A stretch of DNA of 64,000 nt from assembly GCA_008360975.2 (NCBI GenBank), contig CM039182.1, forward strand, positions 53,084,491 to 53,148,490, written 5' to 3'. The stretch comes from Lichenostomus cassidix (taxonomy: Eukaryota > Chordata > Aves > Passeriformes > Meliphagidae). This document shows, piece by piece, positions 12,266-25,146 of this stretch (position 1 is its first letter; every line of letters begins with the position of its first letter). Below the pieces are notes generated by a model. The model saw only the letters and a list, made by a program, of their open reading frames with translations, made no database searches and was not told where the DNA came from. The position numbers and the translations under genes were made by a program.

Positions 12266-15200
12266 GGAGAACAAAACTGGAGATTACCATTCCTAAATCA
12301 AAACAACCTGCAATGTATGAGATTAACTGACTAGGTTTCAAATTGATTTTTTCAATCAAATCTCTCATTCGGCTCCCCTTGCTTTCACTGTGGGAAAATG
12401 TGAAATATAGCTTAAGATTTTCCCAGGTGTCATGCAAAGATATTATCTTGAATCTCAAAAGGCTTATGGTCTGCAGTCCTTTCCCATTTGCATGGGGCAA
12501 ATCAGAGTGGGTGAGGCACCTTGTTAGCAGTAAGCTCTGTGATTCTGAAGACCTCCTGGATGTCCCTGTCTCATCCTTCATTGTATGATTTAGGCCTGTT
12601 CCAACAGACTTGGTTTCAATCAGGCCAGTAAGCAGTGTCTGAAAATCAATTCACTTCTTAGAAACACCTCAACCATGGCATGCAAAAATCATTTCTTGAA
12701 AACTCATGTGTTTTAAATATACTAAATACTTGCAAATCTGAGAAAACAGAAACATGTAACCCTTAAAAGGGATAATTTCTCAGATTTTCTGTCTGCCTAT
12801 GGATATACATTGCCCCTGCTATATGTCACAAACAATAAAATTTCAATCGGAAGAACAATTGTTAGACATCTCTTTCATAAAAACCCTTAAATCATTTATA
12901 ATATTTTTTGACCAGTAAATAATAGAGCTGCTTCACTGAGCTATTTAAATCATATTATTTACAGCTGGAGAAAAATGAGGAACAGTCATTTTGTAGGGAG
13001 GCCAAAAAATGATACATTCATGCAAACTAAATTAGATTTGGATTTTTTGCCATTAGTTTGAGAAGATAAAGGATAGTCTTTTCAACTTTTACTTTGCTTG
13101 GCATTGCATTTATATTTTCAAACGAAAGATCTTGAACACAGAGCTTCATGAGTGTTAATAAGTTTCAGTGGTATTGCTGATGTGCTGAGACTAAATCCAG
13201 ATGGAACTACTGAAGTATTGCTGTAGTTGGAATGTCTGTGTAGAGTCTTTTAAAACAGCATTCAGTGGCACTTAAATTTTTTTTAATCATGTGGTGTCAA
13301 ATTATACACCACTATTCAAAAACTTGTTAAGCAGACTGTTGAGAAAACTTTTTTGCTGTTTTTGGAGTGGTTTTGGGTTTGGTTTGGTTTTTTTGTTGGG
13401 ATTTTTTTAGCAGGGATTGGTGGGAAGAAGGTAAATCTGCAACTCTGACATTTTCCTCTACAGTCTCACTGCTGTCCTCCTGTGTGCACCAAATACCTTT
13501 GCAGCATCAGTGGCTGAGAAATACAGCATAATGACAGCACACAGACATGGGGAGAGGAGCTGGTAGCTAGGACTATGCAAAAGTCCATTCCTCATGTTGG
13601 TCCTGTACATATAGCTCTTCCCAGAGAGCACAAGGCAGGGAGATGTATCAGCTACCTGCTTGAACAATTGTAATTGTTTTTCAAAGCCTGCATTTTGACC
13701 TTACACTTACAGTGGATGAAACCTGGCCAGTGCATAACATGTCTCAGCAAAGCTTCCCCACAGGCAGTGGAGCCCTTCTAATGAACAAACTGGGCTACCC
13801 CCCAGCAGTGGTCAATTCCTATGCTGCAATGCTTCCAGAATCACCACCAAGAGGTTCGGGAAGAAGAAAAGTTAAATAAGGGAAGCATAGGGGATCCATT
13901 GTATTCTGAACCTCCTGCCATTTTCCATCACTTTCTCATTAAAAAAATGGAACATTTGAAGGCATTTTCTGAGTGCACACTTATTTTGAGTTATTGCTAT
14001 TGTTTTTAAACTAGATGCTCAGCTGAACCAAGAAGTGCACAGACAATTGAAAGAAAACTAGCCTTAATCCAAAGAGTTTACAGACTGAATTTATACTACT
14101 GAACTGCACAGCAGTAGGGTCTCAAAAATATGGCAAGAGATATCAAAATGCATGTATTAAATTGAAAGGTGAAATAAAAAGATGGAAAACGCTCCGTTTT
14201 TCTGCTTAATACAAGGTCTATGCTAAACTCCAACCAGACAGAACCTGCTCTTTGGACCTCACACTGCTCTTAGGAAACAGTTTTATGTAAGAAGAATATA
14301 TTGTCAAATATATCTTATATGTCTTTCTCTCCTGTACATTTTACCTTCACTACCAGAGGCAATTCAGGAGTTTGTCAGAAGACTAATCTTCAATGAGTAA
14401 CTAAAATATTCATAATAAGAGCTGTGACTGTATGCTGTATGCTGACTTGTACTGTTTCAATGCTTCTTCATGATCTTGATCAATTTTTGCTCCTGTATTA
14501 CATTTAAGAAAACAAACTCCACAGGGAAGAAGCCACTTTTTTATTCTATTTTATGTATGCTGAGGGAGCAACACATACGGGGACCTGTTCTCTAAGCATA
14601 TACATTATAATAAAGAGATTAGGAACTTCATTACCACCACTAATTTGTCCTATATAGAATCCAGATCTCTAAGTTAACTTCCTCACCAATTTTATGTCAA
14701 TAAATTAAATAGAACCAATTCATCTAACTGTATTTAAGAACAGCCAGAATCTTTGAAGGGTTTAAGTAATGAGCTAAAAAAAAAAAATCAGAGACACTAC
14801 TTATTGCATTGTAAAAATGAGCTGACACATTACAAGAACTTAATCTTCCATTAAGAATAGATATTTAGATCTTCTCTTTTGAGCCTTCTGCCTTTTAGGA
14901 GTTCATAGCAAATTGAAAGTTTAAATTCATTAAATATCTGTATGATGGAGGACATTAAAGAAGTAATGCTTGAAAGAAGCAAAACCTTGAACTAAAAGTT
15001 ATGGTGTTTTTCCAAGAGCAGGAGAAACCAAAAGTACTAATTATGGTCCTCTCATTTAAACAAGATACCATCTTTCTCTGGTCAGGCAACCCAAATGTAT
15101 GCACAAAACTACCCTGTAATAGTTACAGTGAGTGTCAGTGATTCTGATTTCCATGTATGAAAAAGGTATGTAACTTAGTTAACAATGCATACTGTATATG

Positions 15201-18200
15201 CAACCTCAATTAATTGTTTGCCTAGTAAAAATCTGGAATATGAGGGAAAAATAATATTTCTCAGCTGTGGTGCTGGCTGTGGTTTTAGTTTGTTTTGCTT
15301 TTCCATTAGGAATCTGGTATTTGTGGCTGACATTTTTATTGCATTAATGGCAGGAAACAATATGAAAAGAATGCAGACAGAAGTGGAAAACATTAGCAGA
15401 AACATTTAGACCCATTGCAGGGACATTCTAATTATAATGGTGAGTAATAGACATGTAGCAGAAAAGGCCAGGTTCAGTAAGTGTTCATGGAATGAGCTCC
15501 ATACTTTAAATTGGAATTTCAAGTCTAAGAAGCTGCAGACTTGCAAAATGTTAGTGAATCTTTGTTCTTCATTATACTAGATATGGGTCCCTTCAGTTCT
15601 GCAAATTACAAAGTACAATAGCATGAGACAGCAAAAAAATTAAAGCCATAATCTAAATTGTATCATCACATAGCTTCCCTGAAAGTCTGATTATTAAAAA
15701 AACACCTAGGGCTCCGTCTTCAATTTAAAGTGTTGTGGGCTGCTGTAAGTTACTTGTCTTTGGAAAGACAGTCTGAGTTTCCGGCATTTGCAGTTAAAAG
15801 GCTGAGGCATGATAAAAATTTGGGGTCAATGTGTCAGGCTCAATTGGTTGTAAAAAGCACAGTATATTCCGTACTAATTGCATTTACTTATTTCCATGTT
15901 TACTTTCACTAAAAAGCAACAAAAATATCACATTAGTTTTACTCAACAATACAACAGATTTTGCCATTTGCTGAGAAATGGAACAAACAAAAATAAACCT
16001 TATCACATAATTTAAGTACAATTGGAGATGCATCTAGCTTTGTCTTGTTAAATGAGGACCAGATCTAACCACCAGTGAAGTTAACAGAAGACTTCCCCTT
16101 ACACTTCAGCAGGCATTGGATTAAAGCATTGTTTTTTGGTGAGTCACAATTTGCTACAGCCGTAATTTTATCAGTGTTTCAGACCTTATTTGTGTGTGTC
16201 AATGCACGCTTTCTTCTTATTTTGAGCTTTGGATGTTTCTTTGTGGGCTAGGAAGGCTGGCTTTTTGTTTTTTGAAGACAACTGAATGTGAAATGTATTG
16301 AACTAAATATAAGCAGCTCACCTGCAAATGTTAGCATCTAAACTCTGTACAGTGACTGCAGTTAGGTCCTACAAACATGTAGAAGGGATTAGCTATACCT
16401 ATTGACCAGTCCCATAGGACTAATGGGACTACTCATTTCAGGAGTTACTGATGTGCATGGCAGTTTGCAGCATCAAAACCCTACTGTGAAGCAGAAAGAA
16501 AACATCTCCTTGGAGGGAGCTACCAAACAGAAAATACATGAGGGGTAAGGAACAAAGATACTTCAAGATGAGGTACTGCACTGAGAATAGATGAGTCATG
16601 GAAAAGATGCTAAGTGATTCATTAATAACAGAAGCTTAGCCAATAAAGAATGTACAAGTATGAAACTAATGACTGTGCTTTTACAATACTACCAAACTAT
16701 TTGCTTTTGTAAACTTAACATAGGAATAATTTTCTCCCATTGTGAAAATTTATTATGCAATTAGTTGACACTTTAATAAACTATATGCACGTCTGTGATA
16801 ACGGTTGCTCAAAATACTAAGGACTTTACAGTTTTTGTTTTAAAAAAGAAAAACACTAGGAACTTCAAGTCCTGCCAATTTTTTCTCCCTGCCAAGTCCT
16901 ATTAGCATAAATGAATGGTTTATTTTAAGAAATGCCTGATAAATTACTCTACACAATCAGTAATGAGGGTACTGTCAGCAAAGGAGAATCATTTCCAAAA
17001 TTTACTTGGCACAAATGAGTGGTTGACTAGCTCACAATCATGTTACATGGCCTGAGGCCCTGTTTTATTCCATAAATCTGCCTGACCTCATCAGGGTGAA
17101 AATTAGTGATTCTGTAGAAAAGGTAGCTGGGCAAACCTGTTCTGTTTGTGCATTTTCTTCTTTTAAAGAAAAATTACCATATTCACACTATCTATAGGAC
17201 TACTTCTATAGCTTCCTTTTTTTTGGCATATTGAAGATCCAACTTAAAGTTACTGTCATAGGTTGTATGCAAAAAATTGCACATCTTTTTTATCACAAAT
17301 TACAAGAAACAAAAACATAAATACAAGAATTATACAATTTCTGAAGAAAAAAATGAGAGTCATGAGTCTCCATCATGCTTCAATTAATCTCAACATCAGT
17401 GTGTTATCTAACAAATCAATTCTCTTTTCTTTTTAGAATATAGTTTCAAAACTAGAGAGTAATCCCTTGGCATGGATTATTGTGTCAATTAGCAACTGAA
17501 GCCAATAATCATTCATCATGTCTTCTAAAGAATCCCTGGTAAAAGTCCCTAAATACTTAATCATCATTGCTATGGAATTCATTACATTAAAGCAGGGAGA
17601 AAACCTTTCAAAGAAATTATTTAAGATAATGAGGTTTTTAAAAAAAAAACATAAGAAATCATTTATGCTCTGCTCTCCCACCACTGCAAATTACTTCAAA
17701 TTGCAATTCCTTTTTTTAAAAAATCAATTGTTAGTGCTTTGTCCAGCCTACTCTTTCAAGTCCCAAATGATGGTTTTCCCACACTCCCTTGCAGACAGCT
17801 TGACTAGGTCAAAAATTTATTCCAATTTTCAGAATATTTTTCATATAATTTAATATGCATTTACTTTGTGTATCATCTGCCAAGTTCTTACAATATGTTA
17901 AATATGTAGTTAAACATTCATACCCAAATACAATGTCTAACACTATATGAGTATGCAAGCAGTCTATATAAAGTACAGATGAAGATAAAAGGTCCCACAA
18001 GTCTTGTGAAGTTTCACAGGAAAAGAATACACACCAACAGCCTCCCAGGAGGTCTGATGTGAGCCCCACTCTGCTTGTCAGTGTACAGCTGTCGTGCTGT
18101 TAGTGAGATGTTGCACTACCTGCCTTTCGACAAGGCAGCAAAGAGACTGGAGAGCTGAGGAAATCACCCTGAGTGCAGGAGAGTGCTGTGCAGATGCACT

Positions 18201-19620
18201 TCTGGGGCTGAGCCAACATACTGGCAGACAGATCTATGGTAAAAGTTTTCCATGACACATCCAAAAGTGTCCATAACTACCATTAAATCCAGAGTGGACC
18301 AACAGTCATGACACTTCGAGGCTTTTGTTCAACAAGGTGTTTCAGTCCTGAGATGACTATGACAAAACCACTCTCTGGCAAGGTTTGCAAGGATGGTTTT
18401 TCTTCTCTGGGAGAAGGATTTTAGCTATGGTAAAGTTCTCATCCCAAGAAACATATGAACATTAAAATGAAGCCTGACATTTCAGAAAAGTTTATGTCTG
18501 CATAAGTGTAACCGTGTGAAACAGCAAGAAATTACGTACTCAGAGACTCTAAAATCTCTCAAGCTTTCTCACTTTTCCATATTAAGTTGATTCCAGGCAG
18601 CTGCCTAATGAAATGCTTCTTTCTCCAGAGTGAGGTTCCGAACACAAAACTGTGTAAAGCACATATCACACTTTCTCAGAGCACTGAGGACCAACAGAAC
18701 AATCCTGCCAGGTCAGACAGCTTCTTGGAAGGCTGCACCTCCTCTCTCAAGCCCAGGATTTGACATCAAAAGGGAGAAATGTTTTTCACTTTTTGGGTTT
18801 TATCCTGATGTTGCAAAGAGTACAGGGGATAAGCAGAAACAAATATGAAGTGGTTTTAAATAGTTTTTTTCTAGCTTTATGCAAGACTCTATAAGCAGCT
18901 TACAGGTACACCATAATGGAATGGGGGGAACAGCTACATCACACCAGTGCTGCATTCTTATGCAGCTACAGCTGTTCAGTCACCAGTTCTGACAACAGAA
19001 CACCTTCAGAATAGCCTGCAGAAGAGTTATGCTGAAACTCAATGAGTCAAGAGTGTGACTTAATACTGCCATTGCCATGGCCATATGTATTTTTATTTTA
19101 GTTTTCCTTCAAGCAAACTATAAAGACTTTTGAAAGCAACGTGATATTGAGCTTCTGTTGGCATCATTATACTAATTCCTTTTGTTTTACTTCCCTTGAT
19201 ATTGCTCATTTACTTTGATTTGGACTTTGATTCTGTGTGGGTACTATCTTCAGCTTTCCCTCTAACATCAGCCTTTAGTTTCTAACCACTTGCTGCAAGT
19301 GGATTTTCAATAGCTAAACCTGACCTGTTCATCTACACTATGGTATCAAATAATCAGCTTTTTTTACTGATTTTTTTTTACTAGTTCATTGCACTGTCTG
19401 TTTCCTTTTTGCACTGTAGACTTTGTTAATCTGTGTCAAGGTAAAAATTAGAAAGGGAGATGGCAGAGGGAATGGAATGAGATGCAGGAACGTGAAAGTT
19501 GAACAATGCAAAGTGAGAACTACTCACCAGTACTGTTCTTGTTTACAAGCTCTTCATTGCCAGGTTGACTCTCCTGTTGCCCTTTGAGCATCCAGGCTAA
19601 TGTGATCCATTTTGTGCCAA
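12266..19620. other. Unique noncoding stretch of about 7.3 kb
   Basis: No recognisable exon, RNA gene or transposon was found. All open frames are short; the longest (about 115 codons, - strand, 12234-12581) mostly overlaps the LTR remnant's flank and another frame. Several A- or T-runs of 8-12 bases occur, for example near 14776 and 17640. Confidence 0.55.
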
Positions 19621-19625
19621 GTTTG
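19621..19625. repeat. 5-bp target site duplication, left copy
   Basis: GTTTG lies immediately before the LTR start TGTCTTGGT and is repeated exactly at 20636-20640 immediately after the LTR end. A 5-bp duplication is typical of class III (ERVL-like) integrations. Confidence 0.85.
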
Positions 19626-20635
19626 TGTCTTGGTTTGAAAAACAAGTGTCTGCTGAGGAAGGCTGTAGCCTCCCTTGGAATGGAGAATATGACCCCCCAC
19701 CCCTGAATTATTATAACTTTGAAATTAAGGGGCTTTCGGGCAAAGATATAGGGAAAGGAATAACAGGTCTTTACTAGTATTTATAAGAAGGCAAGCAAGC
19801 AACAACAATGGTAGCAACAACAAGCAAAACCATGAACCCAGTAAGAGCCTTCTCTGGGCTGTCACACGCCCTCCCGTTTGGTGCAGTTATGGTCACAGCC
19901 GGCAGGGGCGCTGTTGGCCCTCAGCTGGGCTGGGCAGGTGCGATGATTCCCCCACAGCTGCAGAGGGCGCTAGGGTGCGAGTTCAGTCGAGTCTCCTTCA
20001 CGCAGTAATGGTGGATGGGTTGGATGGTGGGATGGGCTGTAGCAGGGACCTCAGAGCAGTGACCTGGAACAGCAGAGCTGGCTCACACTGGGTAGCAAGC
20101 ACGAAGTAGCAGGAACTCTACAGCTGTGGCAGGAGTGGCCAGACGTCCGGGCAGGCATGGGCTGTTGGGTTACAGTAGCAAAGAAACCAAAGCAGGTAGC
20201 AGAAAAAAAACTGGCGGGGGTTGAGCGCGGAATCTCTCCCCTGGATGGCTCACCAACGATAGCTAGTCCCTGGGTCAGGCTGTGCAGAGGTGGGGCGGCT
20301 CCCAACAGGGGATGGGGTACCCTGGTCTCAGGTCCCAGCGCAGCAGGCACTGGCTCTGTGTTCCCAAAACAGCAGAGAGGCAGAGAAAAACGAGCCAGTA
20401 AACCCAGTCACAGTGCCAAAGGGAAGAAAACCGAAAAAGAAACAGGCAAACTCACGTCCAGCAGTATCTCTGCTCAGACAGACCCTGCCCGGGCTGGCTC
20501 CCAGTTACCATGACATTGCCGCGGCTGGGGGACAGCGATCATCCCAGACACAAAACAAAAGAAAAAAGCAAAGAAAGATGGGCTGGGCTGGGCTGGGCTG
20601 GGCTGGGATGGGATGAAAAAGACATTACCAAGACA
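19626..20635 (-). mobile_element. Solo LTR of an endogenous retrovirus, 1010 bp
   Basis: The element starts TGTCTTGGT and ends ACCAAGACA, a perfect 9-bp inverted terminal repeat with the canonical TG/CA ends. GTTTG flanks it on both sides. No internal retroviral sequence adjoins it, so it is a solo LTR left by recombination between two LTRs. The 5-bp duplication suggests an ERVL-like (class III) family, and the left-end words recall LTRs abundant in songbirds (from memory). Orientation is tentative: on the - strand it carries TATAAATACTAGTAAAG (complement of 19769-19785), which includes a variant poly-A signal AGTAAA, followed by a U5-like 3' end. It is GC- and CpG-rich from about 19850 to 20540, unlike its surroundings. 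The short open frames inside it are chance. Confidence 0.85.
20580..20612 (+). repeat. GGGCT pentamer array, G-quadruplex-like
   Basis: Seven GGG triplets occur at exact 5-base steps (20580, 20585, 20590, 20595, 20600, 20605, 20610), separated by CT or AT. Four successive G3 tracts with 2-base loops meet the usual intramolecular G-quadruplex rule. The array lies inside the solo LTR, near what is its U3 end if the LTR reads on the - strand. Confidence 0.85.
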
Positions 20636-20640
20636 GTTTG
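20636..20640. repeat. 5-bp target site duplication, right copy
   Basis: GTTTG, matching 19621-19625, directly follows the LTR end CCAAGACA. Confidence 0.85.
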
Positions 20641-21322
20641 AAGTCTATTGCCAGGCATCCTAAGTTCTCAGACACTGGTTCTTCAGGCCTTGTAAAATAT
20701 GCTTTCAGATATGCTTTGAGAGCTCTCACTCCTATTACCTTTTTTGTTCACATGTCCTCCAACAAGCCTTACAGCAGCGGCAGCAGAAAGCTTCTCTATT
20801 GGTTTTATTCTTTTATTTTTCTTGTTTTCTTCTTTGGATTTTTACCAGAGCTAATATTTCATTAAGCTGTAAAATTTTCTGTGGTCAGTCAGAAGTCTGA
20901 GCACCTCAGATTGCTATTTCTTTGCTCCTATCTGCAGATACATTCTTGGTTGACATTTCATTCAGGTCTGTATCAGTAGGTCTGAAGTATATTTCAGGCA
21001 CACTATAGCACTCTCTAAGTCTTCTAGGATTGCTGTTGGGTCTCCTTCAAAAAACCCCTATTTTGCATATACAATTCATCCCCCACAGACTAAACTAGAG
21101 CAACTTCTTGTGGTAAGTGCCCCTTCAGACTGCCGTGGTTGGTGCAAAAGCTGGTTGACTAGTGCTTGCTCTTCAGGGGGCTGTGTGAAGCCAATCATTG
21201 GAGATGCAGTTTTGTCTTATAAAATCATGTATAGTATTCTGGAAGGCATGTCCTGTTGAGTGCATCTACCATATGCAGGCATTTTCTTGTGAAGTACCTT
21301 ATTTTCATATTATACTGCTACA
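20641..21322. other. Unique spacer between the two solo LTRs
   Basis: This is pyrimidine-rich unique sequence, not retroviral internal sequence as far as I can tell. It is presumably host DNA that predates both insertions. No gene recognised. Confidence 0.55.
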
Positions 21323-21328
21323 GTTTTA
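21323..21328. repeat. 6-bp target site duplication, left copy
   Basis: GTTTTA lies directly before the LTR start TGTAGCAACG and recurs at 21845-21850. A 6-bp duplication is typical of class II (ERVK-like, alpha/betaretroviral) integrations. Confidence 0.8.
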
Positions 21329-21512
21329 TGTAGCAACGTGGGGTTTTAGGATTCCATGTGCTCCATTGTCCCTCTGCTTTGTATACCATTGGTTCATTTT
21401 GAAATATGCTCTGCTGTACCCTGAAATCTATTGGTGGGTTCCCTATGCCTGTCTTCCCTTCAGACTCCCCGGGACTGGCTCTGGGGGAGACAGTCCCTCC
21501 CCTTCCTTTCCC

Positions 21513-21521
21513 TTTATAAGG
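21513..21521 (+). promoter_or_regulatory. LTR TATA box
   Basis: TTTATAAGG lies about 120 bases before the AATAAA signal in the same LTR, the usual order of core promoter and poly-A signal across U3 and R. Transcription would start roughly 25-30 bases downstream. Confidence 0.65.
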
Positions 21522-21636
21522 CAGAGCCTGGATCACCTCGAGGTCTTTCCATCTCTGGGCTGGCACCCCTTATCCCGTTCCTGCCTTTCTTCCCCCCTTT
21601 CTCCTCCCCTGCAACCCCCTTTTCCCCGTTACCCCA

Positions 21637-21642
21637 AATAAA
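21637..21642 (+). terminator. LTR poly-A signal AATAAA
   Basis: A canonical AATAAA in CCCCAAATAAACC, within the + strand LTR. With the TATA box it fixes the LTR's orientation. Confidence 0.65.
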
Positions 21643-21844
21643 CCAATCTGCCAGAACAGAGATGGAGTCCAGTTCCTTCCTTCGTATCACAATATTCTTG
21701 CTGAATTGACGTGGTTGGAAGACTGCTGTCATGCCGCAGAACCTCGGGGGCCGCCCACCTGGATCCGGTGGGATTTACAAGAACCAGGGACCCCGGACCG
21801 GGGGGGAGCCGGCCTGTGCCACTCTCCCGGCCCGTGATACAACA

Positions 21845-21850
21845 GTTTTA
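21845..21850. repeat. 6-bp target site duplication, right copy
   Basis: GTTTTA matches 21323-21328 and directly follows the LTR end ACAACA. Confidence 0.8.
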
Positions 21851-24800
21851 CAAAAAAACAAACCCAAGTCCAAACCCACAGTTTTGTCCAAGTTCCTTCT
21901 AGCAGATTTTGGGCTAGTGCTGAAAGACGAATTGAGGGAACTGCATTCCAGAAAGCATGGCTCTGTGTTTCCTTTTTATTTCCTGCCTTTAAGTAAATGT
22001 TCTGGGCTGCTTGATCTGCATTAGCACTGCTCCTAACCTCATTCAGAGCAAAATAATTTTGCTGTAGCTACCCTATAGAGTCTTAGAAGCAGTACCTCCT
22101 CATTGTTTAAAGGACCTCAGATAACTCCAGAGAAAAAATCACTGTGTCTAATAGACATTGGACTGCTTTCATTTTTAGTGCTTTCCTGATTGCACTGACT
22201 TTTCCAGGGTCTTGCTGACATCTCTCTAGATGTCAACTAACAGAGAGAACAGTTTTTCTCAAGTTCTATATGTCTACATTCAACATCATATTTTGCTTAT
22301 TACATAGTGACATCGACTGTCTCTTTTGTCAGATCATTAATTTTTAATAGCTCTGTCATCAGCTTCAAGCCACATGTCTGGGAATCCTTCCCAGCTTCAA
22401 TTTACATTGCAACACCTTAGAAGTTGGATGTAGGTCAAAAGCATTTACACCAGGCCATTATCTTCCAAAAGGTGTAGTCAGTGTTGTCACATGGCTCATG
22501 TCACAAAGTAGTAAAACTCAGTCCTAGCCTGACAAACAGTGATGTTAAGTGGATGAGTTTCCAGAATCTATTGTCTATTAGTGCTGATATACATACAATG
22601 ATACGTTTTGGGTTTTGGCTAAATGAAGATCCTCAGTTTACTCCAAATTTTCCTCAGCAATAATTAGGCGTCTGAGTCATTCTCTGAAAATTTCAATAGA
22701 CATAATAATGCCATTTCTTGTAGAGTTATCAACTTTTTGTTATTACTCTGCCATTATGAAAAACTGAATTTTAGTGATCTCACTATACTGAGGCTTATTT
22801 CTGACTTCCACTTCATGTTTTTGCGTCTGGTTCCTTGAAATACGATCTTACATTTTCTGGAAAGGAGCACACACTCAGAGAACACTCCCTCTCATCTCCC
22901 AGGCTCAGGAAATTAATACCTTGCATATGTAAGATCTCTTGATTGTCAGACTGCTTCTCCACAGGCTGCATTTTCTCTTTGGCTTCAAATACCTGCATCA
23001 TGAATTCTGTTTCTCCAGACTAAAGCTGTCACTACCCAGCTTGGTAGGATTAGCTTGCTGATGACTTCACCATGCAACTGGTGTCAATTGATTAAGACTT
23101 GATGGAACAGTTCTGAGAATAAACAGAATAGCTGACATGCTTCTCCTGCATCCTTCTGTGCAATTAATTTATCTGGATTTAACACAAGACAACCAGAAGA
23201 CATCTTTCTTTTAACTTTAATCTGTATGTCCTCCACACCTATTACCACTTTCTATATTTCGTGAACACACTGGACAGAAGGTCTTGCTATGCTCTCTGCT
23301 TTTTACAAGTTTTTCATGGGAACCAGGCAGGCTTTTTACTGCCTTATATATTGTTCCACTCAGTACATACCCTGCAACACAACACTTGCATTTCCATCCA
23401 GTGTGTCTCTGTCCTGCTTCCCAATTTCTTTTAGTTTGTCCCTGTTCTGCACTGATAACACTGTTTTGGTCCTTTTGCTAGACAGTTCAGCTGCCCTTGC
23501 CATTTGAAGAAATTTCTCTGTTTCTTTCAGCAGCATTTCCTATATGCTGGAATAATTTGCCCGATGTAGGTTTCTGTCTCTCATTAAGTAATCTTTTATA
23601 CCTCCAAAAGTAAATGTGGATGTCCGATTATGTGATTGTGAGGCAGGCATATATTGCCCCTTTTGTTTCTTGGGTTCAGATAAAAACAGTGACATTTCTT
23701 CTAGGGTCACAGTATATCATATACTTTTGTTAGCTGCTGCAACATTTTAGGTATGATTTGTACCAACTATGTCTCATTCACTTCTCTTTTTCACCAGAAG
23801 TGATAGTAGATATGTTTTATTATACTTTTCTCATCATTACACTCCCCAGACAATGCTTTATTCACTATATATTAGTACTGTTATGCTTGAGTTTGGATTT
23901 TTTATACAGGAATCCACTGTGTTAGTGAACTTAAAGTCTCATGGTTGTTCATTGCCTCATGGCTTCTTCTTTTGTCCCTTTAAAAGTCTTGTTTTGTCTT
24001 TCAGTAATGCTTTATTCTTGTTGTCAGTCTCACACAACTGACTATTGTATTACACTGTTCTTTACTACATAAGGGGTGCAGACAGTGCTCCACGTCTGAG
24101 AAGTCCAGTGTACTCTATTAAATTACCTGCAGACATCATTCAATTGCCATTAACATCCCAGCCCCAAGCACACAAACTAGCTCTTTGATGACTTCTCCAA
24201 GTCCATTTTTCCTCTTAAGGTCAGTGCTTCTCTCTGCCAGCTCCATGTCTTGCTCAGCAAGGATAAACTTTCAAGAAGACCAGAAAACAAGAATCTAATG
24301 AGTTTCTCTATACTGGTAAAGTAACAAATGACTGCTCTACACCACACACTGCCTCACAATAACTGCTATCTTTATTCCATGGTGGTTGCCCATTCTCTCT
24401 TAAGAAATATTCCAACAATTAATTTTAAACTAGTTGCTGAGAAAAATATTTTAATATTTATACAAAGCACTGAAAGCTGGGTCTAAGACAAACTGTAGAA
24501 GAATATCTCCTTTGAAACAATAAAAGAGAGATTGTGCCATTCAGGACCTTGAGCACTGCAGCCAGAACCAAGGGGTGAAGTCAATGCACAATGTCACTGA
24601 CTGATGACAGCCCCTAGGACAAGCAGAATAAAAGGGGTGGGGGGAATCCCCAAAAGAGCGCTTTCTTTCTCAGCCATTTGTGCATGAGCTATTCTGCCTG
24701 CCCTTGTAATTTCTATGACCTCCAAGCCTCCCCAGGATTATGAATACCTATTGTTGACTTAATTGGCAGAATAACAAGAAACATCTGCCAAATGAACCCA

Positions 24801-25146
24801 GTTTCTTAACCTCTGATGATCTTGGACACATTATGACTGGGAGAGAAAGAATAATGCATTTGGTCTTTACGAACAAGGCTGGAACAGATCCTTCCACAGT
24901 TCAGGGAGACATTCCCAGTGTACATCAGAGAACCAACATAGAACAGAAACTTTACAAAGGCTGTTTTGTTGTCAGGTGCCCATCTAATATGGCCCGTGGA
25001 ATACATTCAAAATACTAATGCCAGGTAGGGTAGAATTAAATTGACGAAATAAAAAGGTCTGTTTTGCTAGAAAATAAGTTTGGAGGGAGGTGGGTGGACA
25101 CACAGGTGAACAGAAGATATAAAGAAGATGTAAATGAAGAGGTTTT
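21851..25146. other. Unique pyrimidine-rich stretch
   Basis: Much of 21.9-24.1 kb has clearly more T and C than A and G on the + strand, for example 23401-23520. No exon or repeat family was recognised. The asymmetry could be the trace of a very old A-rich retroelement on the - strand, or a transcription-linked strand bias. Around 24600-24660 there is AATAAAAGGGG next to a G-run, which resembles an LTR promoter, but no LTR ends were found. Confidence 0.45.

Larger units (their letters stand above)
21329..21844 (+). mobile_element. Solo LTR of an endogenous retrovirus, 516 bp
   Basis: The element runs from TGTAGCAACG to TGATACAACA, with TGT/ACA ends, and is flanked by GTTTTA on both sides. 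Inside it has the promoter layout of an LTR in + orientation: a pyrimidine-rich U3, a TATA box (TTTATAAGG, 21513-21521) and a poly-A signal AATAAA (21637-21642). A GC-rich 3' part with CpGs follows (about 21730-21835). No gag, pol or env sequence adjoins it, so it is a solo LTR. The 6-bp duplication points to an ERVK-like family. Perfect duplications suggest a fairly recent insertion, but divergence dating is not possible with a single LTR. Confidence 0.85.

Noticed and set aside
20157..20616. Overlapping 108- and 118-codon frames on the + strand
   Set aside because: They lie inside the GC-rich solo LTR, where stops are rare by composition, and they overlap each other in different frames.
21198..21641. 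147-codon frame on the + strand
   Set aside because: It runs across the boundary of the 516-bp solo LTR into unrelated host sequence, so it cannot be an old coding unit. The C-rich U3 lacks stops by composition.
24540..24760. LTR-like promoter texture (AATAAAAGGGG next to a G-run)
   Set aside because: No TG/CA ends, target duplication or matching U5 words could be found.
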